A DNA stretch of 64,000 nucleotides from Bdellovibrio sp. BCCA. Lineage in GTDB: Bacteria; Bdellovibrionota; Bdellovibrionia; Bdellovibrionales; Bdellovibrionaceae. The DNA is taken from the NCBI RefSeq assembly GCF_037996825.1, contig NZ_JBBNAC010000001.1, positions 248,001 to 312,000 of the forward strand. Reading direction: 5' to 3'. Every line of letters starts with the position of its first letter. Within the stretch, counting starts at the first letter, position 1. This document shows positions 7,897-17,093 of the stretch, piece after piece. Made by a program: the position numbers and the translations under genes. Under the pieces are notes generated by a model, which worked only from the letters and a program-made list of their open reading frames with translations, made no database searches and was not told the origin of the DNA.

Positions 7897-8742
7897 ATGT
7901 TAATGGAGTTGGTCTTTTCTTTTCTTCTGAACGTATGGAGCCATTTCCCGGAAGCGGATTCTTGGGCGGCTGAACATGTGGGAGGAATTGAAGCCGCGAC
8001 GGCCGAAATGGCATTTGAAGAGCAAATCCTTTGCAGTCTTGAGAATCAACGCCTGCTTTCTTACGACAATCGCTGGAAGAAAGAAGCTTCGCTCAAGGTT
8101 CCTGTTAAATGCCGCAAGAAGAATCAAAATGAATCTTACCAGCAGGTGGAGTTTCGCAGCCAAACGCTGCCAACTGGGCACGCTATGTTTGCGTGGGATC
8201 ATTCTGTAGAAATCAAAATCAAAGATCACGCCCCGTTTGTTCTCTATACACGCCAGGATAAAAAGTACGTAGGGGCTCACTCCACCGCCGGATGGTCGAT
8301 GTGGGTTGAGCGTAAAACCGGCAAGCTTCGCTATGAATGGAGTGATGCTAAGAAAAATCTGCATCTTCGTATGTTGGCAACGGTAGATATAAATCCAGTG
8401 AAGGGTAGCATTTCTGACGTGCGCAATTTGCACGGGCTCTTTGTTAAGAAAGAAAACGGCGCGGTTGTGAAAGCGGTAAAAATTTCTGGCGATTCAGAAG
8501 ATGGATTTAAACATATTTCCTACGAGAAAAATGAAAAAGGGTGGACGAAGACTTGTGAAAAATGTTCTTCAGAAAAATCCTGCAAGCATTCTGTGGATAA
8601 CTTAGGGGAAGAAAGCAAACTCAATTCGTTTGCCGATGTTTCTTCAAAGGAGTACCAAGAATTTTTGCTAAGGGGAACACCGCTGGCTTTTGTTAATGTG
8701 GAGCCTTCAGAGCTAGTGCCGCCGGTGGCTCCATATCGATAG
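7897..8742 (+). CDS. Secreted protein of unknown function
   Basis: The frame is open from a TTG at 7828, but the more plausible start is the ATG at 7897, or the one at 7903. That gives a hydrophobic N-terminus (MLMELVFSFLLNVWSHF...) resembling a signal peptide. The mature part (about 280 residues) is rich in Lys and aromatic beta-strand segments. It carries a small cysteine cluster near the end (TCEKCSSEKSCKHSV) that could bind metal or form disulfides. Neither a known domain nor a good ribosome-binding site is visible. It is convergent with the phospholipase D-like gene, whose stop lies 3 nt away. Confidence 0.7.
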   Translation: MLMELVFSFLLNVWSHFPEADSWAAEHVGGIEAATAEMAFEEQILCSLENQRLLSYDNRWKKEASLKVPVKCRKKNQNESYQQVEFRSQTLPTGHAMFAWDHSVEIKIKDHAPFVLYTRQDKKYVGAHSTAGWSMWVERKTGKLRYEWSDAKKNLHLRMLATVDINPVKGSISDVRNLHGLFVKKENGAVVKAVKISGDSEDGFKHISYEKNEKGWTKTCEKCSSEKSCKHSVDNLGEESKLNSFADVSSKEYQEFLLRGTPLAFVNVEPSELVPPVAPYR

Positions 8743-8744
8743 TT

Positions 8745-10949
8745 TTAGAAGTAAGAATCCGCCCAATCAATCAGAGTACCGTTAATCCAAGAAATTCTTT
8801 CTTGATTTGTGATCTTGCGACCCTGACGTAAGAAGTTCAGAATCTCTGTGCGTAATTCTTCGGCCGTTTTTTCATGAAGAATCAAAGCGCCACTTTCAGT
8901 GTCATGAATAAAACTGCGACGGTTTAAATTTACACTGCTTACAAAACTAAGCTTGCGATCAATCACGAGAAGCTTTGCATGCAGGATGGATTTTTCGTCC
9001 GTCCACTCGTAAATATCAACATTGCTTAGATGTCTATTCACGCCTTGCTTATTCACATCCTCTGCAATTTGCGGAGTTCCGTCGCCGGCTAAGTGAATAC
9101 GGGTCATGACTTTGACCTTCACACCTCTTTGCACGGCGCGGTCTAGGGCCGCACTGATCGCCACTGAAGGACGGAAGTAAGGAGTGGTAAGAAGGAGTTC
9201 TGACTGCGCAGAATCAATCATATTGATATAAAATCTTTCCAACTGATAACCGTCAAAGTAAGGCAAAGACATAATATGACGGACTAGTGGATACAACGTC
9301 GGTAACGACGTCAGACGACGAACTTGGTCTGCATCTGCAAGTTTTGGAACGTTCAGATTTGTTGATCTAAAACGTTGAGTTTCCGGATCGCGCATCCAGA
9401 AGGCCAACATCTGTGATGTTACAGATTTCACAAATTGATAACCACGCAGTTCAATCTCGAAATCGTTATAATAGATATATGCCTCTTCACCTTCGCCATA
9501 GTTTTTTAAATATTTATAAGCTTTATAAAAAGGCGTATCACTAAAGATATAAGAATCACGAATATTACGGCCACCCGTAATCAAGAAATTGGCACTTGGA
9601 TCTTTAGCCGAGTAGCCGATGATAAGCTTTGTGTGATTCACACGGTGAAACTTATCCAGCCAACCACCGTCGTGCCTTTCTGAAAGACGGTATTTGTAGT
9701 ATTGAACTTTGATATTCGGAACGCCGACTTGCAGCCATTCCAAAATATGTTTGTCTTTTTTCGTCATCGTGACTTCAGGAACCAGAATACGAACTTGCGT
9801 ACCGCGTTCGGCGTGGTAACGAAGAGCTCGTGCCATGATCATTCCGTAAAAGTCGGCAGAAAAATTCAGCGACGACACCCAAATGACGTCAAATTTCGGT
9901 GCTTTTGAAAAATCCAGCTCTGCCATCGGGTTTTTATCATTAAAGTCTTTACGCTTAAGACCTGATCCCGTGAGTGACATAACCTTGCGGTTCATAGAAA
10001 CGTAAGGATCACGCAGATTCACCATTTTTTCAAAAGACTGAGGACATGTCGTAAAGTTAAAATCCTGCTGCCAGAAAAAACTTGTCGGAGTATTGCCGAA
10101 GTTTCCTTCGGGACGCGCGCAAATATCGATTTGGTTTGTCAGCTTAATCCACTCAGGGGAAGCATCTGCTATATCGGCAAGCTCAAAACCATGAGTCCAC
10201 GTCGAAGAGACGTCAGGGTCATAGAATTTAAACTGGCAGTAGCTCACAGCCGAGGCGAACTTCACGCGCACTTTCTGACCGTTGACTTTGTTGTAGTACC
10301 AATTGAATTCGTAAACGCGACTGTGGCGTTCACTTGTAAAAAACAAAAAGCCGTCGTCATAGATAATATCGTTATTGCACTCAAGTCGCGCTTTTAAGTA
10401 TTTTTGCTGGCGATCGTCTCTGTCGCCAGCAAAGGGAGCCTCTGAACCCGCAGGTAGAAGATTTGCGAAACGCAAAGTATACGAATCGTAAAAGCGGTGT
10501 TCTAGCGGAAAAGGATTTCTTTTCGTTCCTAATTTGAAATCGGCCAGGTTCTTAACCTCCATCACTTCTTCTTTGTCAAAAAGACGGGGACGGAATGTCG
10601 CTTCAAACCATGGTCCCAAACCGGACCAGTCACGCAGTTGCAGTTTCGAAGAAAGTTGATTGACGTGAAACTGTCTTTCGCCCATCAATTTTTCCACTTG
10701 CTGACGAACCTTAGGGTCACGCAAAGCACTGCCATCAAAAAGAGTTTGATTGGTGGCTTCGCGCATTGTTTGAAAAGCTTGCTGGCTGGCACGCCAGTCG
10801 TTATTCCAATACTTTGAAAGTTCTAAATCAATTTCCTGAACGCGGTTGGCGCGATCGGCATCATACATTTCAGAACTCGGTGAGCGCTGAACGTTCGTGC
10901 AAGATAAAATTCCGAATGAAAATAGAAGTAGGAATAGACACCGTTTCAT
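8745..10949 (-). CDS. Phospholipase D-like lipoprotein
   Basis: The 734-residue product has a lipoprotein signal (FGILSC, Cys about 17) and two phospholipase D (HKD) half-sites. The C-terminal motif HAKLLVID (657-664) is complete and is followed by the SVNLNRRS segment. The N-terminal motif HTKLIIGY (439-446) keeps His and Lys but has Tyr where Asp is usual; GGRNIRD follows. PLD-superfamily proteins cleave or transfer phosphodiesters (phospholipids, cardiolipin synthesis, nucleic acids). The ~400-residue N-terminal extension matches nothing I recognise. The lipobox places it in the envelope. The substrate is unknown; membrane phospholipid is the natural guess. Confidence 0.85.
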   Translation of the reverse strand: MKRCLFLLLFSFGILSCTNVQRSPSSEMYDADRANRVQEIDLELSKYWNNDWRASQQAFQTMREATNQTLFDGSALRDPKVRQQVEKLMGERQFHVNQLSSKLQLRDWSGLGPWFEATFRPRLFDKEEVMEVKNLADFKLGTKRNPFPLEHRFYDSYTLRFANLLPAGSEAPFAGDRDDRQQKYLKARLECNNDIIYDDGFLFFTSERHSRVYEFNWYYNKVNGQKVRVKFASAVSYCQFKFYDPDVSSTWTHGFELADIADASPEWIKLTNQIDICARPEGNFGNTPTSFFWQQDFNFTTCPQSFEKMVNLRDPYVSMNRKVMSLTGSGLKRKDFNDKNPMAELDFSKAPKFDVIWVSSLNFSADFYGMIMARALRYHAERGTQVRILVPEVTMTKKDKHILEWLQVGVPNIKVQYYKYRLSERHDGGWLDKFHRVNHTKLIIGYSAKDPSANFLITGGRNIRDSYIFSDTPFYKAYKYLKNYGEGEEAYIYYNDFEIELRGYQFVKSVTSQMLAFWMRDPETQRFRSTNLNVPKLADADQVRRLTSLPTLYPLVRHIMSLPYFDGYQLERFYINMIDSAQSELLLTTPYFRPSVAISAALDRAVQRGVKVKVMTRIHLAGDGTPQIAEDVNKQGVNRHLSNVDIYEWTDEKSILHAKLLVIDRKLSFVSSVNLNRRSFIHDTESGALILHEKTAEELRTEILNFLRQGRKITNQERISWINGTLIDWADSYF

Positions 10950-11050
10950 TCTTTTTCATTCGGCTATCTATTGGGAAAAGTTTAGATTTTTAGTCGAGAA
11001 GTCTTGAATTGAGACGGGGAAATTTTGAGAAATATTCCGTGAAGTTCGCG

Positions 11051-11086
11051 CAAAGAGCCCGTGCTGTAGAAAGGTCGGGCTCTTTG
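11051..11086 (-). terminator. Hairpin downstream of the 11097-11621 gene
   Basis: An 11-bp perfect stem (CAAAGAGCCCG/CGGGCTCTTTG) lies just past the stop codon of the minus-strand gene. Only a short T-run follows on that strand, so it is a moderate terminator. Confidence 0.55.
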
Positions 11087-11096
11087 TGAAGAAATA

Positions 11097-11621
11097 TTAA
11101 TTATAGAAGTTCGCAATGTCGTCGTGATTACGAATGAAAGTCTTAAGATCTTTGGAAACATAACTTGTTTCGCGGATCACACCTTCAGTGCAAGAGTCCA
11201 ACGTCGACATGTTTTCGCCGTCAAAGTCACAAGCACTTGTGTCCCAAGCGCGCTCTGCATAAGCGATTTTGTAACCAACAAGATTGCTGCCTCTGAAAAT
11301 GCCGATGACTTCAGTTAACACCGTGTTGCCGTCAGCATAGAAGTCGCCTTCAAGAATCGTATCCGCCCAAATGTAAGATTGGCGGAAAGCGATTTTTTGA
11401 AGCGCGAGCATTTCCGTGTTTGAAAGAAACGCGGAATAATTTTTTCCGTTTTTATAGAGGACAGCTTCACGGAAAGGTTTTTGGCAAGTTTGCGCACAAG
11501 CCTCTTTGTACTTTTCAATCATGTCAGCAAATTGACGAGCGCCCACGAAATGTTGATCCGCTTGCGCATTCAAAGAAAGAGCAGTCACAGCCAGTGCGAA
11601 AATGAGAATTTTTTTGAACAT
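11097..11621 (-). CDS. Small periplasmic protein with cysteine pairs
   Basis: The 174-residue protein has a clear signal peptide (MFKKILIFALAVTALSLNAQA, cleavage after AQA). The mature domain contains four cysteines in two pairs (CAQTC and CDF...DSC), suggesting disulfides in the periplasm. No family is recognised. It has a good ribosome-binding site (AGGAGGC), stands alone and is followed by a hairpin terminator. Confidence 0.8.
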   Translation of the reverse strand: MFKKILIFALAVTALSLNAQADQHFVGARQFADMIEKYKEACAQTCQKPFREAVLYKNGKNYSAFLSNTEMLALQKIAFRQSYIWADTILEGDFYADGNTVLTEVIGIFRGSNLVGYKIAYAERAWDTSACDFDGENMSTLDSCTEGVIRETSYVSKDLKTFIRNHDDIANFYN

Positions 11622-11702
11622 ACGGCCTCCTAAAGGTCTCTTGGTATAAACCCACCAAACGCCGATGTATAATTCAAAATTTTTATGATATTATGCGTTT
11701 GT

Positions 11703-12560
11703 ATGAATGCTCCTCCGATAAAGCCCGAATTTTTGTTGTTAGGATTGGGGCCAATATTTGTGCTCTTTATTGTCGGCGAATATTTTTTCAGCCGTAAGAA
11801 TCATCCTGAGAGATTTGATTTAAAAGACATGGCGAATAACGCTGCGCTATCTTTGCTTCAACAAGGAGCCGAATTCTTGTTTCTTTTTATCAATTGGCTT
11901 TTCGTTGTGACACTTTATACAAATCTCTATGAGCGCGGTCTGCATCTTGTCCCGGAAAATATCAGTGCGCTGTGGTTTGTGGTGCTTTTTGTTGCGCAGG
12001 ATTTTCTTTATTATTGGTTTCATCGGGTAAGCCACAGAGTGCGCTGGTTCTGGTCAGCTCATGTCGCGCACCACTCTTCTGAATATCTGAACTTTTCCAC
12101 GGCCCTTCGCCAAAGTGTGCTGTATCCATTCACAGGCATGTGGATTTTCTGGCTGCCGTTGGCTTATTTGGGATTTAGTCCAGAGTGGATCACGTTTATC
12201 GTGTCACTGAATTTAGCCTATCAATTTTTCGTGCACACGCAGCTTGTGAAATCCTTAGGCCCCTTAGAATGGATTTTAAATACACCAAGCCATCATCGTG
12301 TGCACCATGCAAAGAACCCGCAATACATTGATAAGAACTATGCTGGAGTATTGATTATCTGGGATAAAATGTTTGGAACATTTGTGCCTGAAGAAGAAGC
12401 TTGCGTTTACGGTATTACTAAAAAAGTGAATTATCGAAATCCCTTTGAGTCAAACATGCGTGAGTTCATTGATATGTGCAAAGGGGCTCAACGAGCCCCA
12501 GGAATCACAAAAAAAATAAAACACTTCTTCGGTCCGCCCGAATGGAACGGCGAGGATTAA
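11703..12560 (+). CDS. Fatty acid hydroxylase / sterol desaturase family membrane protein
   Basis: The family uses a di-iron centre held by histidine clusters to hydroxylate or desaturate lipids. The protein has about four to five membrane helices and the full His pattern: HRVSH, HVAHH, and HHRVHH near the C-terminus. The frame is open from an ATG at 11685, but 11703 (MNAPPIKPEF) is as likely. No ribosome-binding site is seen for either. A TATAAT box at 11668-11673 would put the transcript start close to 11680, so the 5' leader must be very short or absent. The gene converges on the acyl ligase with a 4-nt overlap. Since bacterial members act on sterols, carotenoids or sphingolipid-like acyl chains, the substrate is open. 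Confidence 0.85.
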   Translation: MNAPPIKPEFLLLGLGPIFVLFIVGEYFFSRKNHPERFDLKDMANNAALSLLQQGAEFLFLFINWLFVVTLYTNLYERGLHLVPENISALWFVVLFVAQDFLYYWFHRVSHRVRWFWSAHVAHHSSEYLNFSTALRQSVLYPFTGMWIFWLPLAYLGFSPEWITFIVSLNLAYQFFVHTQLVKSLGPLEWILNTPSHHRVHHAKNPQYIDKNYAGVLIIWDKMFGTFVPEEEACVYGITKKVNYRNPFESNMREFIDMCKGAQRAPGITKKIKHFFGPPEWNGED

Positions 12561-14050
12561 AGAGCTGTTTCCGCAAGTTTGCGTTTTAAAATCTTTCCGC
12601 TATCACCTTTTGGCAATGACGGCAAAAACACAAAATGTTTTGGAATTTTAAATTTCGCTAAATTCTGTAAGCAGTGATTGTGAAGCTCATCCGCTGTTAG
12701 CGACGTATTACCTGCGACAACAAACGCTTTGCCAACTTCGCCCCACTTGTCATCAGGAACACCGATGACAGCGGCTTCAAGCACTTGAGGATGTTTGCGC
12801 AGGATTTGTTCTACTTCTGGAGGATACACGTTTTCTCCGCCAGAAATGAACATGTCTTTTTTGCGGCCCACAACATAGAAATAACCTTCAGAGTCGCGAC
12901 GAACCAGGTCTCCGGTATAAAGCCAGCCCTCTTTAATCGTCTCTTGAGTCGCTTTTTCATTGTGCCAGTAACCTTGCATGCACATCGGTCCGCGCAAAAC
13001 AAGTTCGCCCACTTCATTGTCACCCAGCTCACGGCCGTCGTTATCAACGACTTTCGCTTCGATATAAAAATTAGGAAAACCAATCGAACCGATTTTGCGA
13101 AGAGCGTCTTCCTCGTTTAAAGAAAACACATTCGGGCCAAACTCTGTCAGACCGTATCCTTGTCGAATCGGAATGCCTTTTTTGTCCCAAACTTTAATAA
13201 GTTCAATCGGCATCGGCTCGCCGCCGACGATGGCATAACGAACACTTTGTAAATTCGTTTTTTCGAAGATCGCAGAGCGCGCCATCATGTCCATTGTTGT
13301 CGGAACGCCAAACATGATCGTCGCTTTTTCTTGCTCGCTCAGAGTTAGAATTTGCTCGGCATCAAATTTCTTTAAGAACACAACCTTCGCACCACGATGG
13401 ATGAAAGGAGTCGTAAGAACATTCCAGCCGCCCGTGTGAAAGAACGGAAGGAAGATCACCGTGCAATCGGATTGAGAGATATTCAGTCGGAATGTGGTAT
13501 TGATGGAATTCCAGAAAAGCATTTTATACGTGAGGATCGCGCCCTTTGGAGAGCCTGTCGTGCCTGACGTATATAGAATCATCACAGGATCAGTTTCTTG
13601 AACATTGAATTTGTATTCAGAAGCTTCCGTCGTTTCAAGCTTCGTTGCAAAACTGTTTTCACCTTGTAAAAGAAGCTTTGCCGGATTCACAGACTTCGGA
13701 AGATTTTCAACGATTTCACGATAAGGCTCTTGGAACAAAATCAATTTCGGAGATGAATCCGTCATGATGTGATCCACCTCGCGCTGAGTGAGGCGGAAAT
13801 TCACCGGCACCATGATGGCGCCGAGCCTTTGTAAAGCGAAAAACAAAAACACATATTCAAGTTCGTTGGTGGCAAGAACGGCGACGCGGTCGCCTTTACA
13901 AATGCCGAATTCTTTATGCAAAAGGTGAGCGCCACGGTTGGCTAAATCAAAAAGTTTAGCGTAAGAAAATTCACGGCCCGTCTCGCCATCTTTAATAGCG
14001 ATGTTATTCGGAGAATAAAGTTTCCAGCGTTTTAGCCAATCTAGTTCCAT
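12557..14050 (-). CDS. AMP-dependent acyl ligase (fatty-acyl-CoA synthetase / OleC-like)
   Basis: The enzyme belongs to the ANL adenylating superfamily, which activates carboxylic acids with ATP to an acyl-AMP and usually passes them to CoA. The 497-residue protein shows the P-loop LYTSGTTGSPKG, the motif GYGLTEFG, GWLYTGDL, and the C-terminal hinge GRKKDMFISGGENVYP with the catalytic lysine in GDSGKILKRKL. Start and length fit medium/long-chain acyl-CoA ligases. It lies 13 nt downstream of the KAS III-like gene and is co-transcribed with it. OleC-type ligases, which act on beta-hydroxy acids, are relatives, so the neighbourhood makes that alternative worth testing. Confidence 0.9.
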   Translation of the reverse strand: MELDWLKRWKLYSPNNIAIKDGETGREFSYAKLFDLANRGAHLLHKEFGICKGDRVAVLATNELEYVFLFFALQRLGAIMVPVNFRLTQREVDHIMTDSSPKLILFQEPYREIVENLPKSVNPAKLLLQGENSFATKLETTEASEYKFNVQETDPVMILYTSGTTGSPKGAILTYKMLFWNSINTTFRLNISQSDCTVIFLPFFHTGGWNVLTTPFIHRGAKVVFLKKFDAEQILTLSEQEKATIMFGVPTTMDMMARSAIFEKTNLQSVRYAIVGGEPMPIELIKVWDKKGIPIRQGYGLTEFGPNVFSLNEEDALRKIGSIGFPNFYIEAKVVDNDGRELGDNEVGELVLRGPMCMQGYWHNEKATQETIKEGWLYTGDLVRRDSEGYFYVVGRKKDMFISGGENVYPPEVEQILRKHPQVLEAAVIGVPDDKWGEVGKAFVVAGNTSLTADELHNHCLQNLAKFKIPKHFVFLPSLPKGDSGKILKRKLAETAL

Positions 14051-14063
14051 AAATCACCCTCGG

Positions 14064-15068
14064 TTATGTGTCGTATCCCCACTCTAGGGCGAGAGCAGCC
14101 ATGCTCATACCACCGCCAGAACCCAACATAAAGACCAAATCACCTTTTTTCATTTTCTTCTGGTTGGCTGCGTCCGCAACGGCCATACCGATAGAAGCAG
14201 AGCCCGTGTAGCCATAGCGATCCATGATGTAATGAGCGCGATCGCGAGGAAGTTCTAATTTATCCAAAGTTTCATAAATGCTCTGAACGTTAAATTGAGT
14301 GATAAAGAAATGTTTGATGTCTTGAGGTTTTTTATTCAAACGATCCAGCAACATTCCCGTTAGGCGTGGCCAGTGAATGCCGTTTGTCTCTGGCGGAATG
14401 CGTTTTGGGAAAGCCAACAAGTGACCTTTGTTTTCAATCACATTGTGAGTAACAGGTTGGGCAGAACCTCCGGCATAAATCCCCATGTAGTCATGGTATT
14501 GGCCGTCAGTGTACATTTGGCTGTCGATAAATCCGGTGCCGTCTTTAGAAGGTTGAAGAATCACAGCCCCCGCACCATCTGCAAACAACGAAGCGATTTT
14601 GTAATCGTCGAAGTTCAAATATTTACTCATGGCATAGGCACCAACAACTAACACGTTTTTGTATTTGCTATCCGCTGCAATATATTTAGAAGCGATATCA
14701 CAACCGACAACAAAACCCGCACACGCTGTATTAATGTCATAAGTACCGGCGTTCGCGGCTCCCATGCGATAAGCAACAACAGAGGCTGTTGAAGGGGAGA
14801 GATAATCAGGTGTGTCTGTAGAGACAATAATAAGATCAAGATCCTTGGCTGTGATGCCCGCTTTTTTCATCGCTTCTTCCGCAGCAGGAATGATGAGATC
14901 TGAAGTGCGTTGATCTTCCGTCATCCAACGGCGCTCGCGAATATTTCTTTGCTCGCTTAAGAAAGTTCCGATGTCTTTTTTGTAAAGATCGTTGAAATAT
15001 TGATTGGAAATGACTCGCTCGGGCGCGTACATTCCGGTTCCTACGATTGTCGCTTTTTGTCTATTCAT
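14064..15068 (-). CDS. KAS III (FabH)-like thiolase-fold protein lacking catalytic His and Asn
   Basis: The 334-residue product aligns over its length with beta-ketoacyl-ACP synthase III. The acyl-accepting cysteine is present (NTACAGF, Cys116). In FabH the motifs PHQAN and GNTSAAS supply the His and Asn needed for decarboxylative condensation. Here they read ITQFN and GYTGSAS, so His becomes Thr257 and Asn becomes Tyr287. The glycine-rich C-terminal loop (LGSGGGMSMAALALEW) is kept. This suggests an acyltransferase or a non-decarboxylating condensation rather than a housekeeping KAS III, as known for other FabH-like transferases. It has a good ribosome-binding site (AAAGGAAAT) and leads the operon with the acyl ligase. 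Confidence 0.88.
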   Translation of the reverse strand: MNRQKATIVGTGMYAPERVISNQYFNDLYKKDIGTFLSEQRNIRERRWMTEDQRTSDLIIPAAEEAMKKAGITAKDLDLIIVSTDTPDYLSPSTASVVAYRMGAANAGTYDINTACAGFVVGCDIASKYIAADSKYKNVLVVGAYAMSKYLNFDDYKIASLFADGAGAVILQPSKDGTGFIDSQMYTDGQYHDYMGIYAGGSAQPVTHNVIENKGHLLAFPKRIPPETNGIHWPRLTGMLLDRLNKKPQDIKHFFITQFNVQSIYETLDKLELPRDRAHYIMDRYGYTGSASIGMAVADAANQKKMKKGDLVFMLGSGGGMSMAALALEWGYDT

Positions 15069-15084
15069 CGTTATATTTCCTTTT

Positions 15085-15186
15085 GAGCCTATTTAAAAAG
15101 GCCAGCTGACTGCGTTACTCGTCGTCGGCGTACAAGGAGTACGCTTTCCTCCTCGTGCCTTGCATCTGGCCTTTTTAAATAGGCTC
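15085..15186. repeat. 102-bp palindromic (REP/MITE-like) element
   Basis: Two perfectly complementary 21-nt arms (15085-15105 and 15166-15186; outer end GAGCC..., inner end ...GCCAG) enclose 60 nt. Inside them is a smaller hairpin GCGTAC/GTACGC (15129-15145) and GC-rich CGTCGTCGG. The element lies between two divergent genes, so it is not a terminator for either. It would form a large cruciform, or a structured 5' leader of the KAS III-like mRNA. The shape is that of REP or miniature inverted-repeat elements, which are usually multicopy. Only one copy is visible here. Confidence 0.65.
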
Positions 15187-15320
15187 ACGATTTCGCTAAT
15201 CTACAAAGCATTTTTCGGCTTTTGGCAAGAAAAGAAATATTGAGTATTTGCTCTATTCACAGAGCGAAAAAGTCCGATTTCCTTTGACGGCACCGGGGCT
15301 TGTCGGGGTAAGCCCGTTAT

Positions 15321-16070
15321 ATGAAAAATATTAATTTCGATTTTAAAAATAAAAATGCCATCGTTACTGGAGGAGCTTCCGGTATCGGTTTTCAAATCAC
15401 ACAAAACTTTTTAGAAGCCGGTGGAAATGTTTCTATCTGGGATTATTCTGAACAAGCTTTGCAAAACGCCAAAAAAGAATTTTCAAAATTTGGTGAGCAA
15501 GTTCACATTGCACAAGTCGATGTAACAAATCGTGATTCCGTTGCGAAAGCAGCGGCTTCTCTTCCATGGGCTGTGGATATTCTTGTGAATAACGCCGGTA
15601 TCACTCGCGATAAATCTTTTGCGAAGATGGCGCCTGAAGATTGGGATGCGGTGATCAGCACAAACCTAACGGGTCTTTTCAACGTTACGAAAACGTTATT
15701 GGAAAAATTCAACGCATCTTCAAATAGTAAACGCATCATCAACATCTCTTCTGTTGTGGGTCTTTACGGAAACTTTGGTCAAACGAATTACGCCGCTGCA
15801 AAATCAGGCGTGATCGGTATGACGAAAACTTGGGGCAAAGAATTGGGTCGCAAAGGCTTTACTTCAAATGCCATTGCTCCAGGCTTCATTAGAACAGCGA
15901 TGACAAACGCAATGCCTAAAGAGGTTATCGACTCTATGGCAGCCAAAGTTCCCGTGGCACGCCTTGGGGAAACTGAAGATATTGCAAACGCATGTTTGTT
16001 CTTGGCAAGTGAACAGGCTGGCTATATTAACGGCGCAGTCATCAGCGTCGACGGCGGTATTGTTCTATAA
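15321..16070 (+). CDS. SDR-family 3-oxoacyl reductase (FabG-like)
   Basis: This is a classical short-chain dehydrogenase of 249 residues: cofactor motif TGGASGIG (about 17-24), NNAG (about 90), catalytic Ser in NISSVVG, and YxxxK in NYAAAKSG. Asp in the IWDYS segment after the second strand suggests NAD(H) rather than NADP(H). FabG/PhaB-type enzymes reduce 3-oxoacyl-ACP or -CoA to the 3-hydroxy form. A short hairpin (GGGCTT/AAGCCC, 15296-15315) sits directly before the ATG. It is first of three genes transcribed away from the KAS III/ligase pair, so a shared acyl pathway is likely. Confidence 0.9.
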   Translation: MKNINFDFKNKNAIVTGGASGIGFQITQNFLEAGGNVSIWDYSEQALQNAKKEFSKFGEQVHIAQVDVTNRDSVAKAAASLPWAVDILVNNAGITRDKSFAKMAPEDWDAVISTNLTGLFNVTKTLLEKFNASSNSKRIINISSVVGLYGNFGQTNYAAAKSGVIGMTKTWGKELGRKGFTSNAIAPGFIRTAMTNAMPKEVIDSMAAKVPVARLGETEDIANACLFLASEQAGYINGAVISVDGGIVL

Positions 16071-16091
16071 AATTCTTTAGGGGGAATTTTT

Positions 16092-17093
16092 ATGAAATCT
16101 CTGATTCTGGCTACTTTGGTTGTTTGCTCCGGTTTGTTCGTTTCAATGGAGTCTCTCGCGAAAGCAGAAGCCTTTAAGGGTTTCGTGGCAATTTCTCCGC
16201 AAAAAGAATTGTACGTTGATTATGTGCCTGCTGAAGGTCAGAAGCCGACGGTCATTTTGATCAACGGTCTTACTTACAGCACTCGTCAATGGGATAGCTT
16301 CACAGAAGCTCTTGTTGCAAAAGGCATTGGTGTTTTCCGCTATGATCCTATCGGACAAGGACAAACACTTTTAAAGTATGCGCCGATTTTGGAAGTGATT
16401 CCTTTTCAGAATCAAGTTCAAGATTTGAAAGCACTTTTGACTAAAATGAATTTTAAAGGCCCTTTTAATTTAGTTGGGCTATCCTACGGTGGCGGCATTG
16501 CCGCAGGCTTTGCCGCTGCTTATCCAAACCTTGTGAAGAATCTGGTCATGATGGCGCCGTTCACGCGTCCTCTTGATGGCACAGATAATTGGATCAAGGC
16601 GCAGATCTGGGCGACTCGTCAGATTTTCCCGTTCAACAAAATGTCAGACGATGATTTGTATGATTATTATCTTCACCAAATCGTGTATGCGACATATCCG
16701 CAAGCAGAGCCGATTGTTTTAGAAAATCCGTTCAAGCTTGAGGCGACTTATCGTTTGGTGCAAGGGATTCGCAAAGCTCGTCCTATTGATCAAACAGCCT
16801 CTATTCCTGCGCGCGCCTTGCACTTGATGATCGCTCGTCAAGATCAGTACATCAACACCAGCGTTCTTGATGAATACTGGGATGCGGTTCCGATGGAAGC
16901 TCGTGCAAGCCGTCTATATATCAACGGTTCTGAACACAAAATGGTGGAAGCAGTTCCTAATTTCACAGCGGCTTGGGTTTACGAAATCGTGACTGGGAAT
17001 AAAAAACTTTTCAAAGGTCAGGATTTCGAAGGTTATCCATTCCGTGGTGAAGTTCGCTCTGGAAATGACGAAATCAAGGTAGGTCGCGAATGA
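16092..17093 (+). CDS. Secreted alpha/beta hydrolase
   Basis: The 333-residue protein has a signal peptide (MKSLILATLVVCSGLFVSMESLAKA) and an alpha/beta-hydrolase core. It carries the oxyanion segment LINGL, the nucleophile elbow GLSYGGG (Ser), a late acid region (ARQDQY) and His in GSEHKMVE. It should act in the periplasm as an esterase, lipase or related enzyme. A ribosome-binding site (TAGGGGGAA) lies before the ATG. The downstream hydrolase gene overlaps its stop by 4 nt (ATGA), showing translational coupling. Export sets it apart from its cytoplasmic neighbours. Confidence 0.85.
   Translation: MKSLILATLVVCSGLFVSMESLAKAEAFKGFVAISPQKELYVDYVPAEGQKPTVILINGLTYSTRQWDSFTEALVAKGIGVFRYDPIGQGQTLLKYAPILEVIPFQNQVQDLKALLTKMNFKGPFNLVGLSYGGGIAAGFAAAYPNLVKNLVMMAPFTRPLDGTDNWIKAQIWATRQIFPFNKMSDDDLYDYYLHQIVYATYPQAEPIVLENPFKLEATYRLVQGIRKARPIDQTASIPARALHLMIARQDQYINTSVLDEYWDAVPMEARASRLYINGSEHKMVEAVPNFTAAWVYEIVTGNKKLFKGQDFEGYPFRGEVRSGNDEIKVGRE

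Noticed and set aside
7900-8433. Reverse-strand 177-codon frame over the secreted-protein gene
   Set aside because: Fully contained in the plus-strand gene, with no start signal or protein-like features.
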